64,000 nucleotides of DNA from Paraburkholderia heleia NBRC 101817 (GCF_000739775.1 NZ_BBJH01000030.1:62001-126000); one strand, 5' to 3'. Shown: positions 24,574-34,562, numbered from the stretch's first letter. A program made the numbers and translations. Notes: generated by a model not told the origin, from the sequence alone.

Positions 24574-24811
24574 GTTCTATCCCCGGAAAACGATTTCGTC
24601 GCCCGCATTTGTCTGACTATCCCATGCGTGTGCGAACTGAGTGCCATGTGTCGCGTTTACGGCGTTTCCCAGGACGTTCTTGAATCGGAATGCATAGACG
24701 GCACGCGTGGACGTGCGCGTGCGCCGCTGTGTCATGCGCGCCTGACGAGCGCAAACGATTGCTTGCGCGAGAAGTGCTGCAAATGGGCTATGCATTGGGT
24801 GGGGTAAAGGA
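24574..24811. other. Upstream region of the FliG-like operon
   Basis: This stretch of 238 bases lies between the FliG-like gene and the terminator of the monooxygenase operon, which is also on the minus strand. It should hold the promoter of the stator operon. A small plus-strand frame here has no protein character. I see no clear operator. Confidence 0.5.
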
Positions 24812-24837
24812 ATGCGGCCGGTTCGCACCGGCCGCAT
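24812..24837 (-). terminator. Hairpin after the DUF2783 gene
   Basis: A perfect 11-bp stem, ATGCGGCCGGT and its complement, with a four-base loop lies 21 bases past the DUF2783 stop. On the minus strand it is followed by only a weak T-rich stretch (TTCCTTTA). It separates the monooxygenase operon from the FliG-like operon. Confidence 0.65.
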
Positions 24838-24857
24838 GTGTCGCCCCCATCAGTCTT

Positions 24858-25088
24858 TCACGCAGCGAGTTTTCCCGTCGCATCGCTGCTCGCCGGCGCA
24901 CTCACGCCTGCGCGCACAAAACGAAGCGCTTGCATGAGCGTTTCGTGCTCGCCTATGTGGTTCGCGAGCAGCAGGATCAGCTGCGCATTGGCCGATTGAC
25001 TCTGCGCCTCGTCGAGATCGCGATGCATGTCGATCAGCGCTTCGTAAAAGTCGTCCGGCCTTGCCAGATTCGGTTGGGTGTTCAGCAT
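24858..25088 (-). CDS. DUF2783 domain protein
   Basis: The product is 76 residues, helical and acidic in the first half (D-D-F-Y-E-A-L-I-D-M-H), matching the small DUF2783 family. Members are usually found next to a flavin-dependent aromatic monooxygenase, as here, which suggests an accessory role, but no activity is known. It starts 18 bases after the monooxygenase stop, with GAGGAGACAACC as ribosome site, so the two are co-transcribed. Confidence 0.85.
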   Translation of the reverse strand: MLNTQPNLARPDDFYEALIDMHRDLDEAQSQSANAQLILLLANHIGEHETLMQALRFVRAGVSAPASSDATGKLAA

Positions 25089-25106
25089 GGTTGTCTCCTC
25101 GTTCCG

Positions 25107-26819
25107 CTATGCCGTGCCTTTTACGCCAAGCGCCCGCTCGAGCGCGCGCTCCACGCGCGCCGCATCGGTGCGCCGCCAGCGCGCGCTCACGTGCTGGTCC
25201 GGGCGAATCAGATAGAACGCGCCGTCCTGCGCGCCGTAGCGCTGCGCCGCCAGCCCTTGCACGTCGCGCAACACCACCGTCGATGCCGGCAGACCCGCGG
25301 GCACCGCCGCATCGGCTTCGAGCATCATCACGAACTTGAGCGGCACCGGAGAACGCGAGAGCGCCTGCAGCGTGTCGAGCGTCGCCGTATCGAACGCCGA
25401 GCCCGCACGGCTGAACACAAGGCCCGCGAACTGGTCGCCCAGATGCGCGAGCAGCCAGCTCTCGTGACCCGCTGCGTCGCGCACCGGGGCGTCTGCGCAC
25501 GAGGCGCCCGGCTCCATCTGGCCGTCGAACGAATCTTCGTCGGGCGTGTTCAAGGTCGATTCGCGCAGCACCGCCGGCACGGAAAGCCGGCCGCTGTTCA
25601 CCAGTTGCCGCGCAAATGCATGCTCGCGAGCGAGCGTGAGCACGGCGTCGCGGAACACGCGGCTCACCGCGCTCTTTGGCGTGATGAAGTCGGTCGAGCG
25701 CGTGGAGTTGCGGATGTTTTCGTCGGCTGCATATTCGCGCTCGCTCGCGTAGGTGTCGAGCAGCGCATCGGGCGCGTGGTCCTCCAGCACCATCGCGAGC
25801 TTCCATGCGAGGTTTTCGCCGTCCTGGAAGCCGCTATTCGCTCCGCGCGCGCCGAACGGCGACACCAGATGCGCCGAATCGCCCGCGAACAGCACGTTGC
25901 CCTGGCGGAAGCTGTCCATGCGCAGGCAAGAGAACGTGTAGATGCTCACCCACTCCAGCTCGAACTTCACGTCGGGCCCGAGCAGCGCGCGCACGCGCGG
26001 AATCACGCGCTCGGGCGTTTTTTCGAGGACCGGGTCGGCGTCCCAGCCGAGCTGGAAATCGATGCGCCATACGTTGTCGGGCTGGCGATGCAGCAGCACC
26101 GACTGGTTCGGATGGAACGGCGGATCGAACCAGAACCAGCGTTCGGTGGGGAAGTCGGCTTCCATCTTCACGTCGGCGATAAGGAAGCGGTCCTTGAACG
26201 TGCGGCCGTGGCTGTCGAGGCCGAGCAGCTTGCGCAGCGGACTGCGCGAGCCGTCGGCGGCCACCACGTAGCGCGCAAGCAGCGTGTACGGGCCGTCGGG
26301 CGTTTCGATTTCGAGCGCGACGTGCGCATCGGCAGCGCCCGGCGTGCCGTGCTGCGCGACGCCCGTCACCTTGTTTTTCCAGCGGATTTCGAGGTTGGGC
26401 AGCGCCTGCGCGCGTTCGAGCAGGTAGCCTTCCACGTAGTGCTGCTGGAGATTGACGAAAGCCGGCCGATGATGGCCGCTTTCGGGCAGCAGGTTGAATG
26501 TGTAGACGAGTTCGTCCTTGCGGAACACCTTGCCCACGTTCCAGCTCACACCCTTTTCGACCATGCGGTCGCCGCAGCCGAGGCGGTCGAAGATATCGAG
26601 CGAGCGCTTGGAAAAGCAGATGGCGCGCGAGCCCGTGGAAAGCGTGCAGTCGTCGTCCACGAGCACCACCGGCACACCTTGCCGCGCGAGGTCGATGGCC
26701 GTCGCGAGGCCCACCGGCCCCGCGCCGACCACCACGACCGGACGCACGCACGCGGCGGCGTCCGGAGCCTGCTCGCTGCATCGCGTGTAGTCGAATGTCT
26801 GCGTCTGATAGTCGATCAT
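25107..26819 (-). CDS. FAD-dependent aromatic hydroxylase (MhpA-like)
   Basis: The product is 570 residues, a class A flavoprotein monooxygenase of the PheA/MhpA type. The FAD motif G-A-G-P-V-G lies at about residues 31-36, the second motif (A-A-D-G-S-R-S) at about 185, and G-D-S-A-H at about 310. The C-terminal 150 residues are the thioredoxin-like domain of this class. It should add a hydroxyl to a phenolic ring with NAD(P)H and oxygen. The substrate is unknown: no ring-cleavage gene is in the window. I chose the ATG at 26819 after GGAGACAAAG. It is preceded by the metallo-beta-lactamase-fold gene and followed by DUF2783 in one operon. Confidence 0.88.
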   Translation of the reverse strand: MIDYQTQTFDYTRCSEQAPDAAACVRPVVVVGAGPVGLATAIDLARQGVPVVLVDDDCTLSTGSRAICFSKRSLDIFDRLGCGDRMVEKGVSWNVGKVFRKDELVYTFNLLPESGHHRPAFVNLQQHYVEGYLLERAQALPNLEIRWKNKVTGVAQHGTPGAADAHVALEIETPDGPYTLLARYVVAADGSRSPLRKLLGLDSHGRTFKDRFLIADVKMEADFPTERWFWFDPPFHPNQSVLLHRQPDNVWRIDFQLGWDADPVLEKTPERVIPRVRALLGPDVKFELEWVSIYTFSCLRMDSFRQGNVLFAGDSAHLVSPFGARGANSGFQDGENLAWKLAMVLEDHAPDALLDTYASEREYAADENIRNSTRSTDFITPKSAVSRVFRDAVLTLAREHAFARQLVNSGRLSVPAVLRESTLNTPDEDSFDGQMEPGASCADAPVRDAAGHESWLLAHLGDQFAGLVFSRAGSAFDTATLDTLQALSRSPVPLKFVMMLEADAAVPAGLPASTVVLRDVQGLAAQRYGAQDGAFYLIRPDQHVSARWRRTDAARVERALERALGVKGTA

Positions 26820-26854
26820 CTTTGTCTCCACCATTCCACCTTGTCGGGCGTCAC

Positions 26855-27814
26855 TCAATCCTGCAGCGCGTCCCACATCTCCTTGTCGCGCTGCGCCGTC
26901 CAGATGCGCGGATGCGTGATGCCGCTCGCTTCGTCGTACGCGCGCGTCACGTCGAACGGCAGGCAGTGCTCGTAGATGAACACGTGGCCGAACTTCGGGT
27001 CCATCGCCTCGCGCGTGAGCGACATCGCGCCCTTCAGGTCGAGCTTCTGCGCCACGGCGGCGCGGCCTTGCGCGAGCAGCGTGGTCACGAAGTCCTTCGT
27101 GTAATCGAGGCCCTTGTTGACTTCTGCGGGGTCGAGCAGCGCGGGGCCGCGGCCCGGCACGAGCTTTTCGGCGCCGAGCGAGCGCAGCGCTTCAAGCGTG
27201 GCGGGCCATTCGGCGAGCTGGGCGTCGCCGCAATAGCACGCAGCGTCGTATTCGACGAGGTCGCCCGAGAACAACACCTTCTGCTGCGGCAGCCACACCA
27301 CGGTGTCGCCCTTCGTGTGACCCGAGCCGAGGTGCGCGATCTTCACTTCGAGCTTGCCGAGAAACAGCGTGATTTCCTTCTCGAACACGAGCGTGGGCCA
27401 CGTGAGGCCCGGCACCGTTTCGACGCCCGCGAACAGGCGCGGGAAGCGCTCGATTTCCGACCTCATGTCGGCTTCGCCACGCTCGACGATCATTTCGTAC
27501 GTGCCGCGGCTCGCGATGATCTGCTGCGCGCCTTCCTTGAAGTACGCCGAAGCGCCGAGCACGCGCACCGCGTGATAGTGCGAGAGCACGACGTATTTGA
27601 TGGGCTTGTCGGTAACGGTGCGGATCTTCGCGATGAGGTCCTGCGCCATGGCGGGTGTGGCCGTGGTGTCGACGATCAGCACGCCGTCGTCGCCGATGAT
27701 CACGCCCGAGTTGGGGTCGCCTTCGGTGGTGTACGCGTAGGCGTTTTCCGAGAGCTGCGTGAAGGTGACCTTCTTTTCTTCGAGGTCGGCCTGGGATGCG
27801 AACGCCTTTGCCAT
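26855..27814 (-). CDS. Metallo-beta-lactamase-fold hydrolase with altered metal motif
   Basis: The product is 319 residues of the MBL fold. The core motif H-x-H-x-D-H reads His79-Y-His81-A-Val83-Arg84, so the Asp and last His that bind the second metal are replaced. The later ligands are present: His in G-S-G-H-T-K, Asp in S-G-D-L, and His in Y-E-H-C. A one-metal enzyme or changed chemistry is possible. The ATG at 27814 follows CGGAGACTCAAC. It leads the monooxygenase operon (35 bases to the next start) and is divergent from two IclR genes. A hydrolytic step on the ring-hydroxylation product is plausible, but this is only inference from neighbours. Confidence 0.85.
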   Translation of the reverse strand: MAKAFASQADLEEKKVTFTQLSENAYAYTTEGDPNSGVIIGDDGVLIVDTTATPAMAQDLIAKIRTVTDKPIKYVVLSHYHAVRVLGASAYFKEGAQQIIASRGTYEMIVERGEADMRSEIERFPRLFAGVETVPGLTWPTLVFEKEITLFLGKLEVKIAHLGSGHTKGDTVVWLPQQKVLFSGDLVEYDAACYCGDAQLAEWPATLEALRSLGAEKLVPGRGPALLDPAEVNKGLDYTKDFVTTLLAQGRAAVAQKLDLKGAMSLTREAMDPKFGHVFIYEHCLPFDVTRAYDEASGITHPRIWTAQRDKEMWDALQD

Positions 27815-27979
27815 GTTGAGTCTCCGTATCGAGGGGCTCTGGAAGCCAGAGCGGGGCGAAGCGCGCACGGGCTGGGCGCATTGGGCGCCAGCCCGGATTG
27901 TCTCGCCCCGTTTGAAGTTGAAATGGACCGCTGTTGTGCCGGGGTGAGGCCATCATGGTCTTCGCGCCTTTATTTGTCA

Positions 27980-27999
27980 ATAGCGAACTACATTGCTAT
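27980..27999. promoter_or_regulatory. IclR-type operator candidate
   Basis: ATAGC and GCTAT arms separated by ten bases lie in the AT-rich centre of the 282-base divergent region between the MBL gene and the first IclR gene. The symmetry and spacing fit sites of IclR-family proteins. Confidence 0.45.
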
Positions 28000-28096
28000 A
28001 GATTAATTTCTATTGGACGCACCGCAGCCCGTGCGGTTGCCAACGGCTGCCGCCGTTCAGTTAACATGGACCCTTTTTCAGCCAGAGAAAAGCGCA

Positions 28097-28969
28097 ATGA
28101 GAGGTCGCAACGACAGCGCCGCGTCCGCGCCGCAAGGCAGCGCGACGGCGGCCCGCACGCAGCGCGGCATCCAGAGCGTGGAGGTGGGCGGACGCCTGCT
28201 GCGCGCCCTCGCCGACGCGCGCGCGCCGCTTGGCGCCACCGATCTCGCGGCGAGCGGCGACATTCCGTCGAGCCAGGCGCACGCCTATCTCGTGAGCCTC
28301 ACGCGCCTCGGGCTCATCAAGCGCGATGCGCTGTCGGGGCGCTATGAGCCGGGCCCGCTCGCGCTGCGCCTCGGGCTGCTGCATCTCGCGCAGCAGCCCG
28401 CGTTGCGCGAGGCCGTGCCGCGCGCCGCGGCGCTCGCGCAGACGCTCAATTGCAGCGTCGCGCTGTGCATTGCCGGGCCGCAGGGGCCGACGATCGTGCG
28501 CTACGAGCACGCGAGCCTGCCGCTGCACGTGAACCTGCATGTCGGCACGGTGATGTCGCTGCGCGCCACGGCCACGGGCCGCGTGTTCTGCGCCTTCCTC
28601 GGGCCGGAGGCGCTCGAAGCCGCATGGGCCGCGCAAACCGCGCAGCCGGTGTGGCGCGGCACCAGCCACCTCGCCGGCGCCGCCGGCGCGCCCCGGGAAC
28701 GCACGCCCGATGCCGCCTTCCTCGCCTCGCTCGACACCATTCGCGCGCGCGGCTACGAACTCGCCGTCGACGCGCCCAGCCCCGGCGTGAGCAGCGTATG
28801 CGTGCCCGTGCTCGGCCCGGGGCGCGAGCCGAGGCTCACGCTCACCGCCATCGGCGCGAGCGGGATGCTCGACGTGCGCGCGAACGGCGCGGTCGTGCGC
28901 GCGCTGCGCGACGCCGCTGCCGAAATCTCTGCCGCCGCCTTTTCATCGACATCGACATGCCCCGAGTAA
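28097..28969 (+). CDS. IclR-family transcriptional regulator (first of a tandem pair)
   Basis: The product is 290 residues: a winged helix-turn-helix at about 25-85 and an IclR effector domain at about 95-275. The conserved L-P-L-H-V-N and G-T-V-M-S-L-R segments belong to the effector pocket. It is divergent from the MBL-monooxygenase operon and is its most likely regulator. Its end overlaps the start of a second IclR gene by 13 bases. The two products share T/P-Q-R-G-I-Q-S, L-P-L-H-V and G-T-V-M-S-L at matching positions and so are duplicates of one gene. ATG 28097 starts before the winged-helix domain and lacks a strong ribosome site. Confidence 0.88.
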   Translation: MRGRNDSAASAPQGSATAARTQRGIQSVEVGGRLLRALADARAPLGATDLAASGDIPSSQAHAYLVSLTRLGLIKRDALSGRYEPGPLALRLGLLHLAQQPALREAVPRAAALAQTLNCSVALCIAGPQGPTIVRYEHASLPLHVNLHVGTVMSLRATATGRVFCAFLGPEALEAAWAAQTAQPVWRGTSHLAGAAGAPRERTPDAAFLASLDTIRARGYELAVDAPSPGVSSVCVPVLGPGREPRLTLTAIGASGMLDVRANGAVVRALRDAAAEISAAAFSSTSTCPE

Positions 28970-29841
28970 GTTCCAGGCCGCCGCGCGACGACTCCGGCAA
29001 GACGACCGAAACCGTGCACCCGGACGCCGTGGCCAACGCCGCAGCCGAAGCCGGCAAGCCGCAACGCGGCATCCAGTCGCTCGATGTCACGGGCGAGCTG
29101 CTCGCCGCGCTCGTCGCGGCGGGCACGCCCTTGCCGCTGCGCGACCTCGCCGCCGCCGCGGGAATGCCGCCCGCCAAGGCCTTCCCGCACCTCGTGAGTC
29201 TGCAGAAGATCGGCCTGCTCGCGCGCGACGCGGCGGGCCGCTACGAAGCGGGACCGCTCAGTCTCGAACTCGGCCTGATCGGCCTTGCGCGTCTTTCGCC
29301 GGTTCGCGAAGCCGACGCCGAGCTGGTGGGCCTCGCCGCCGCCACCGCGATGAGCGTCGCGCTCGCGGTGCCGGGGCCGCTCGGGCCGACCGTCGTGCGT
29401 CTCGAAGAATCGGCGCTGCCGCTGCACGTGAGCCTGCGCCCCGGCACGGTAATGTCGCTCGTGAACACGTCGATCGGACGCGTGTTCGCCGCATGGGTCG
29501 ACGACGACGTGCGCGCCGCCCTCCTCGCCCAGGACGAACTGCGGCTTGCGGGCGCGAAGCCGCGCGAAGGCGCCACGCCCGCCTACCTCGCGCGGCTCGC
29601 CGCCATTCGCGCCGAAGGCGTGGACACGGCGCTCGACAAACCCATTCCCGGCATCAGCACCGTGACCGCGCCCGTGTTCGACCACACCGGCAGCGTGTGC
29701 CTCGTGCTCGCAGTGATGGGCCCTTCGGGCAGCCTCGACATCGCGCGCGAAGGCACGGCGGCGCAACTGCTGATCGCCGCCGCGCAGCGCCTCTCGCGGC
29801 GCTTCGGCTACATGGAAGGCGCGGCCGCCGCGCCGCTATGA
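28957..29841 (+). CDS. IclR-family transcriptional regulator (second of a tandem pair)
   Basis: The product is 294 residues with the same layout as the preceding IclR protein: winged helix at about 34-95 and effector domain at about 105-285. Conserved segments shared with its neighbour include P-Q-R-G-I-Q-S, L-P-L-H-V-S and G-T-V-M-S-L. The ATG lies 13 bases inside the upstream gene, so translation is coupled and the two proteins are probably made in similar amounts, possibly as a heteromer. It is followed 48 bases later by a cytochrome P450 gene on the same strand. Ligands are unknown. Confidence 0.88.
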   Translation: MPRVSSRPPRDDSGKTTETVHPDAVANAAAEAGKPQRGIQSLDVTGELLAALVAAGTPLPLRDLAAAAGMPPAKAFPHLVSLQKIGLLARDAAGRYEAGPLSLELGLIGLARLSPVREADAELVGLAAATAMSVALAVPGPLGPTVVRLEESALPLHVSLRPGTVMSLVNTSIGRVFAAWVDDDVRAALLAQDELRLAGAKPREGATPAYLARLAAIRAEGVDTALDKPIPGISTVTAPVFDHTGSVCLVLAVMGPSGSLDIAREGTAAQLLIAAAQRLSRRFGYMEGAAAAPL

Positions 29842-29889
29842 ACGCCTTTTGCGCGCGAGATAAAACGACCCCCTGATGAGAACCTGCAT

Positions 29890-31341
29890 ATGAGCACGGC
29901 ATCGACCGGACCCACGCTGCGCCAGATCGCCGACCTGCCCTGTCCGCGCGGCCTGCCGCTGCTCGGCAATCTGCTGCAGCTTTCGCCGCCGCGTCTGCAT
30001 TTGATCCTCGAGCAATGGGCCGCCGAACTCGGCGCGCCCTACCGCTTCCAGGTGGGCGGCATCCCCATCACGATCTGGACCGACACCGAGTTGATCCAGC
30101 AGATCATGCGCGAGCGCCCGCATCGCTTCCGCCGCTATCAGCCGATCGAAGCCGTGTTCGAGGAGATGGGTTTCAACGGGCTTTTTTCGGCCGAAGGCGT
30201 TGCGTGGGAACCGCAGCGCAAGCTCGTGATGCAGGCGCTCTCGATTCCCAACATCAAGGCGTTCTACCCCACGCTGGCGGATATCACGCAGCGGCTTCAC
30301 ACGCGCTGGCAACGCGCGGCCGAGCGTGGCGAAACCGTCGAGATGACCGACGATCTCAAGCGCTACACGGTAGACGTGACGAGCGCGCTCGCGTTCGGCG
30401 AAGATCCGCGCACGCTCGAGCGCGATCACGGCGTGATTCAGGAGCATCTGGAGCGCCTCCTGCCGGGCGTGATGAGACGCACCAATGCGCTCTTTCCGTA
30501 CTGGCGATATGTCAAGCTGCCGGCGGACCGCAAGCTCGAGCGCTCGCTCGAGGAAGTGCACCGCTACGTGAACGCGATGATGGCGCGCGCCCGCGAGCGC
30601 ATGCGCGACGAGCCATCGGAAACGCCGCGCAATCTGCTCGAAGCGATGCTCGTGCAACAGCAGGCGCCCGGCGGCGAAGCAACCATCAGCGATGCGCAGA
30701 TCCGCGCCAACGTGCTCACGCTCCTGATCGCGGGCGAAGACACGACCGCCGATTCCATCGCGTGGACACTGCCCTACCTCGCCGCGGACACGGCCCTGCA
30801 GCAGCATCTCGGCGACGAAGCTTCACGCGTGCTCGGCAATTCGACGGTATGCCCCGACTACGCAACGTTGAAAGACCTCGATATTTTCGAGGCGATCTGC
30901 ATCGAAGCGACGCGTCTGCGCCCGGTCGCGTCCGTGCATTCGTTCGAGCCGCTGGAAGATGTGGTGGTGGACAACGTGGCGCTGCCCAAGGGCACGCGCA
31001 TGTTCTTCGTCGCGCGTCCCGCCATGCTCGACGCGAAGCATTTTGCCGATCCGCACCGTTACGACCCGTGGCGCTGGATGAAGCGCGGCGAACGCGAAGC
31101 CGATGATGGAAAAGCCCACGACGTGCGCGCGTACCTGCAGTTCGGCGCAGGGCCGCGCGTGTGTCCAGGCCGCCATCTCGCGACCGTGGAGATGCGCCTC
31201 GCGCTCTCGATGCTGATGCAGTCGTTCACGCTCGAACTGGCGATCGATCCCGCGAAGATTCAGGAAGTGCAGGCGTTCACGATGGTGCCGGATAGGATGC
31301 CCGTGCGGCTTAAACGGCGCGAAGGCGCTGCGGCGGCGTAA
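29890..31341 (+). CDS. Cytochrome P450
   Basis: The product is 483 residues, a complete soluble P450. The oxygen-binding I-helix motif A-G-E-D-T-T is at 281-286, the ExxR motif E-A-T-R at 339-342, and the heme cysteine Cys425 in F-G-A-G-P-R-V-C-P-G-R. The length and the F-x-x-G-x-R-x-C-P-G form resemble the CYP4/CYP102-like bacterial group rather than the shorter camphor type. No membrane anchor is seen. No ferredoxin or reductase gene is adjacent, so electrons come from elsewhere. It shares a strand with the IclR pair and may be in their operon. Its stop is only three bases from the convergent RpiR stop. Confidence 0.93.
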   Translation: MSTASTGPTLRQIADLPCPRGLPLLGNLLQLSPPRLHLILEQWAAELGAPYRFQVGGIPITIWTDTELIQQIMRERPHRFRRYQPIEAVFEEMGFNGLFSAEGVAWEPQRKLVMQALSIPNIKAFYPTLADITQRLHTRWQRAAERGETVEMTDDLKRYTVDVTSALAFGEDPRTLERDHGVIQEHLERLLPGVMRRTNALFPYWRYVKLPADRKLERSLEEVHRYVNAMMARARERMRDEPSETPRNLLEAMLVQQQAPGGEATISDAQIRANVLTLLIAGEDTTADSIAWTLPYLAADTALQQHLGDEASRVLGNSTVCPDYATLKDLDIFEAICIEATRLRPVASVHSFEPLEDVVVDNVALPKGTRMFFVARPAMLDAKHFADPHRYDPWRWMKRGEREADDGKAHDVRAYLQFGAGPRVCPGRHLATVEMRLALSMLMQSFTLELAIDPAKIQEVQAFTMVPDRMPVRLKRREGAAAA

Positions 31342-31344
31342 GCG

Positions 31345-32256
31345 TCAACGCCCGTCCTCGGGCGTGCCGACCGTGGAAGTATCGCCGGGCGCGCCATCGC
31401 CGCGCGCCTGCGCGTCGCGCACCTTTTCGAGCGCCTTGGGCCCGAGCCCGAGCGACACGCCGAGCGCGAGCGCATCGAGCACCGCGAGATGCGCGATGCG
31501 CACCACGGCAGGCGCGTGCGCATCGCTCGCGGCCGGCACGCGCAGCAAGAGGGGAATATCTACCACCCACGCGAGACGCGAACCCGCACTCGTGAGCGCG
31601 ATGGTCGTCGCGCCGCGCTCCTTCGCGATCTGGATGCTCTCGTTCACTTCCACGCTGCGCCCCGACTGCGAGATCGCGAACGCCACGTCGCCCGGTTCGA
31701 GCAGCGCCGCGTAAAGGCGCTGCAAATGGGCATCCGTGAACGCGTTCGCGGCGATGTCGAGCCGCAGCAGGCGCAGCGCCGCGTCTTGCGCGACGAGCCC
31801 CGAGCCCGCGCCCACGCCGAAAAAGTACACGCGCCGCGCGCTGGAGAGCGCCGCGACCGCCGCCTCGAACACAGCCGTATCGAGCGAAGCGCGCGCGTGG
31901 GTCACGCCCTGCACGACCGACTCCGTCACCTTGTCGAGCAGGGTGCCGACCTCGCCGGCCCATTCGGCGCCGCTCGCCTCGCCACCCGTCATCTCCGTGG
32001 CGAGCGCGAAGGGCACGTTGCCCGCCGCGCTCTGCGCGAGCCGCATCTTGAAGTCGCGCAGGCCGTGCGCGCCCACCGCCCGGCAAAAGCGCGTAACGGA
32101 GGGCTCGGACACGTCCGCGCGCAACGCGAGTTCGGTGATGCTCGCGCGCATGGCGAAGTCGATGTCGGCAAGCACCATCTCCGCGACCTTGCGCTCGGCG
32201 GGACGCAGCGACTCCGCGACGTTGCGGATGTGATGGATCAGGTTGGAGACCGGCAA
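31345..32256 (-). CDS. RpiR/MurR-family regulator with SIS domain
   Basis: The product is 303 residues: an HTH_6 helix-turn-helix domain at 1-77 (S-E-P-S-V-T-R-F-C-R-A-V-G) and a sugar-isomerase (SIS) ligand domain at about 120-260 with the I-S-Q-S-G-R-S loop that holds phosphosugars. It reads in the same direction as and 62 bases after the ABC ATPase gene, so it is likely the third gene of the dehydrogenase-ATPase-regulator arm. It should control the two divergent arms of the sugar importer. The start is TTG at 32256; no better start fits the domain. Confidence 0.9.
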   Translation of the reverse strand: MPVSNLIHHIRNVAESLRPAERKVAEMVLADIDFAMRASITELALRADVSEPSVTRFCRAVGAHGLRDFKMRLAQSAAGNVPFALATEMTGGEASGAEWAGEVGTLLDKVTESVVQGVTHARASLDTAVFEAAVAALSSARRVYFFGVGAGSGLVAQDAALRLLRLDIAANAFTDAHLQRLYAALLEPGDVAFAISQSGRSVEVNESIQIAKERGATTIALTSAGSRLAWVVDIPLLLRVPAASDAHAPAVVRIAHLAVLDALALGVSLGLGPKALEKVRDAQARGDGAPGDTSTVGTPEDGR

Positions 32257-32318
32257 GCTGTTTTTCCCGTGGAAGATACGAGGCGCCCGCTATCCAGATT
32301 ACGATGCGTGCTTCCGCT

Positions 32319-33380
<1,062 letters not shown>

Positions 33381-33432
33381 GCTTTCCTCGTTTGCGTGAA
33401 GTCTTTTCAGGTCGAAACGTCGCGAGCGCGCC

Positions 33433-34215
33433 TCAGAACGGATCGAGCGTCAGCTCGTTCGCCATCATCCGGTTGCCCGCCATGAGGCCCGCGTCCACGG
33501 GCAGCGCCACGCCCGTGATCACGCGCGCCTGCGGAGAGGCGAGAAACTGCACGGCGTCGGCGATGTCCTCGGGCGTGGCCACGTCGCCGAGCGGATACCA
33601 TTTGCTGAGTTCTTCGAAGATCTTCGGATGCTGCTCGACGCGTGCACGCCACGCGGGCGTCTTCACCGTGCCGGGGCAAACGATGTTCGCGCGTATGCCG
33701 TGTGGGCCCAACTCCATGGCGAGCGCCTTCGTGTAGCTCACGAGGCCCGCTTTCGCCGCGCTGTACGCGGGGTGGCCAAGCGCCGAAAGGCCGTTCACCG
33801 AGCCGATCAGCACGAGCGCACCGCGCCGGCGCTCGATCATCGAGGCGCGCACGGCTTCGACCGTGTAGTAGGTGCCGTTCAGGTTCAGGTCGATGTCGCG
33901 CCGCCAGCTAGCGGCGTCGGTATGCGCGAGCGTCGTGCCGAGCGCGCCGCCTGCGTTCGCCACGGCCACGTCCACCGGGCCGCGCGCCGCCACGCCGCGC
34001 GCCACGGCTGCGGTCACGGCGGCCTGATCGCTCACGTCGGCGGCGAGCGGCTCGAGGCGCGCCGCGCCCGCTTCGCCCAATTCCGCCGCGAGCCGTTGCA
34101 CGCCCTCCCCATCGCGGTCGAGCGCGAGCACCGTGTCGCCCGCCTCCAGAAACCGTTTGCACAGCGCGCGGCCTATGCCCCCGCTTGCGCCCGTCACCAG
34201 CACCACCCGGCTCAT
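33433..34215 (-). CDS. Short-chain dehydrogenase/reductase
   Basis: The product is 260 residues of the classical SDR family. The NAD(P) motif T-G-A-S-G-G-I-G starts at residue 8, N-A-G is at 87-89, and the catalytic Ser139, Tyr151 and Lys155 are in place. I chose the ATG at 34215 because it starts the first beta strand; longer frames run into the divergent regulatory region. It is the first gene of the left arm of a sugar importer, so it probably oxidises the imported sugar or polyol. The exact substrate is not visible. Confidence 0.9.
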   Translation of the reverse strand: MSRVVLVTGASGGIGRALCKRFLEAGDTVLALDRDGEGVQRLAAELGEAGAARLEPLAADVSDQAAVTAAVARGVAARGPVDVAVANAGGALGTTLAHTDAASWRRDIDLNLNGTYYTVEAVRASMIERRRGALVLIGSVNGLSALGHPAYSAAKAGLVSYTKALAMELGPHGIRANIVCPGTVKTPAWRARVEQHPKIFEELSKWYPLGDVATPEDIADAVQFLASPQARVITGVALPVDAGLMAGNRMMANELTLDPF

Positions 34216-34562
34216 GTCGACTCTCCGTGCGGCTCGCCGTCTTACCGGAGAGCCTGAAAATTTCCTACATACGAATGCCGGGCGATTACCCGTATACGGG
34301 TTTATACCGACCACATCGCGCTGCTGCAGCGCATGAATTTCCCCTGTTTTACAGCATGTTATGCAAATTTCGGCACGCGAAACAATATCGAGATTACCAG
34401 GTGACAATGCTTTTTTCATCCTGTAGGATTTTTTCAAACAACGCAACCCAGCAGCCGGGTCAAGGCGGCGGCATAAGCAGGAACAACCACCAGCAACAAC
34501 AACCCCGCATGGGATGGGACCAAGCGCTAAAGCGCCCATTCCCATCGACAAGGAGAGAACGA
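34216..34562. promoter_or_regulatory. Divergent control region of the sugar importer
   Basis: This 347-base AT-rich region lies between the dehydrogenase and the binding-protein gene. It contains GAAAATTTC (34256-34264), of the type bound by RpiR-family proteins; a perfect palindrome ACCCGTATACGGGT (34288-34301); and a hairpin with ATGGGA and TCCCAT arms (34509-34546) just before the ribosome site AGGAGAGAA of the binding-protein gene. Both arms are probably controlled from here. Confidence 0.5.

Noticed and set aside
24690-26975. A 761-residue plus-strand frame opposite the flavin monooxygenase
   Set aside because: Arg/Val/His-rich shadow without domain pattern; the monooxygenase carries full FAD motifs.
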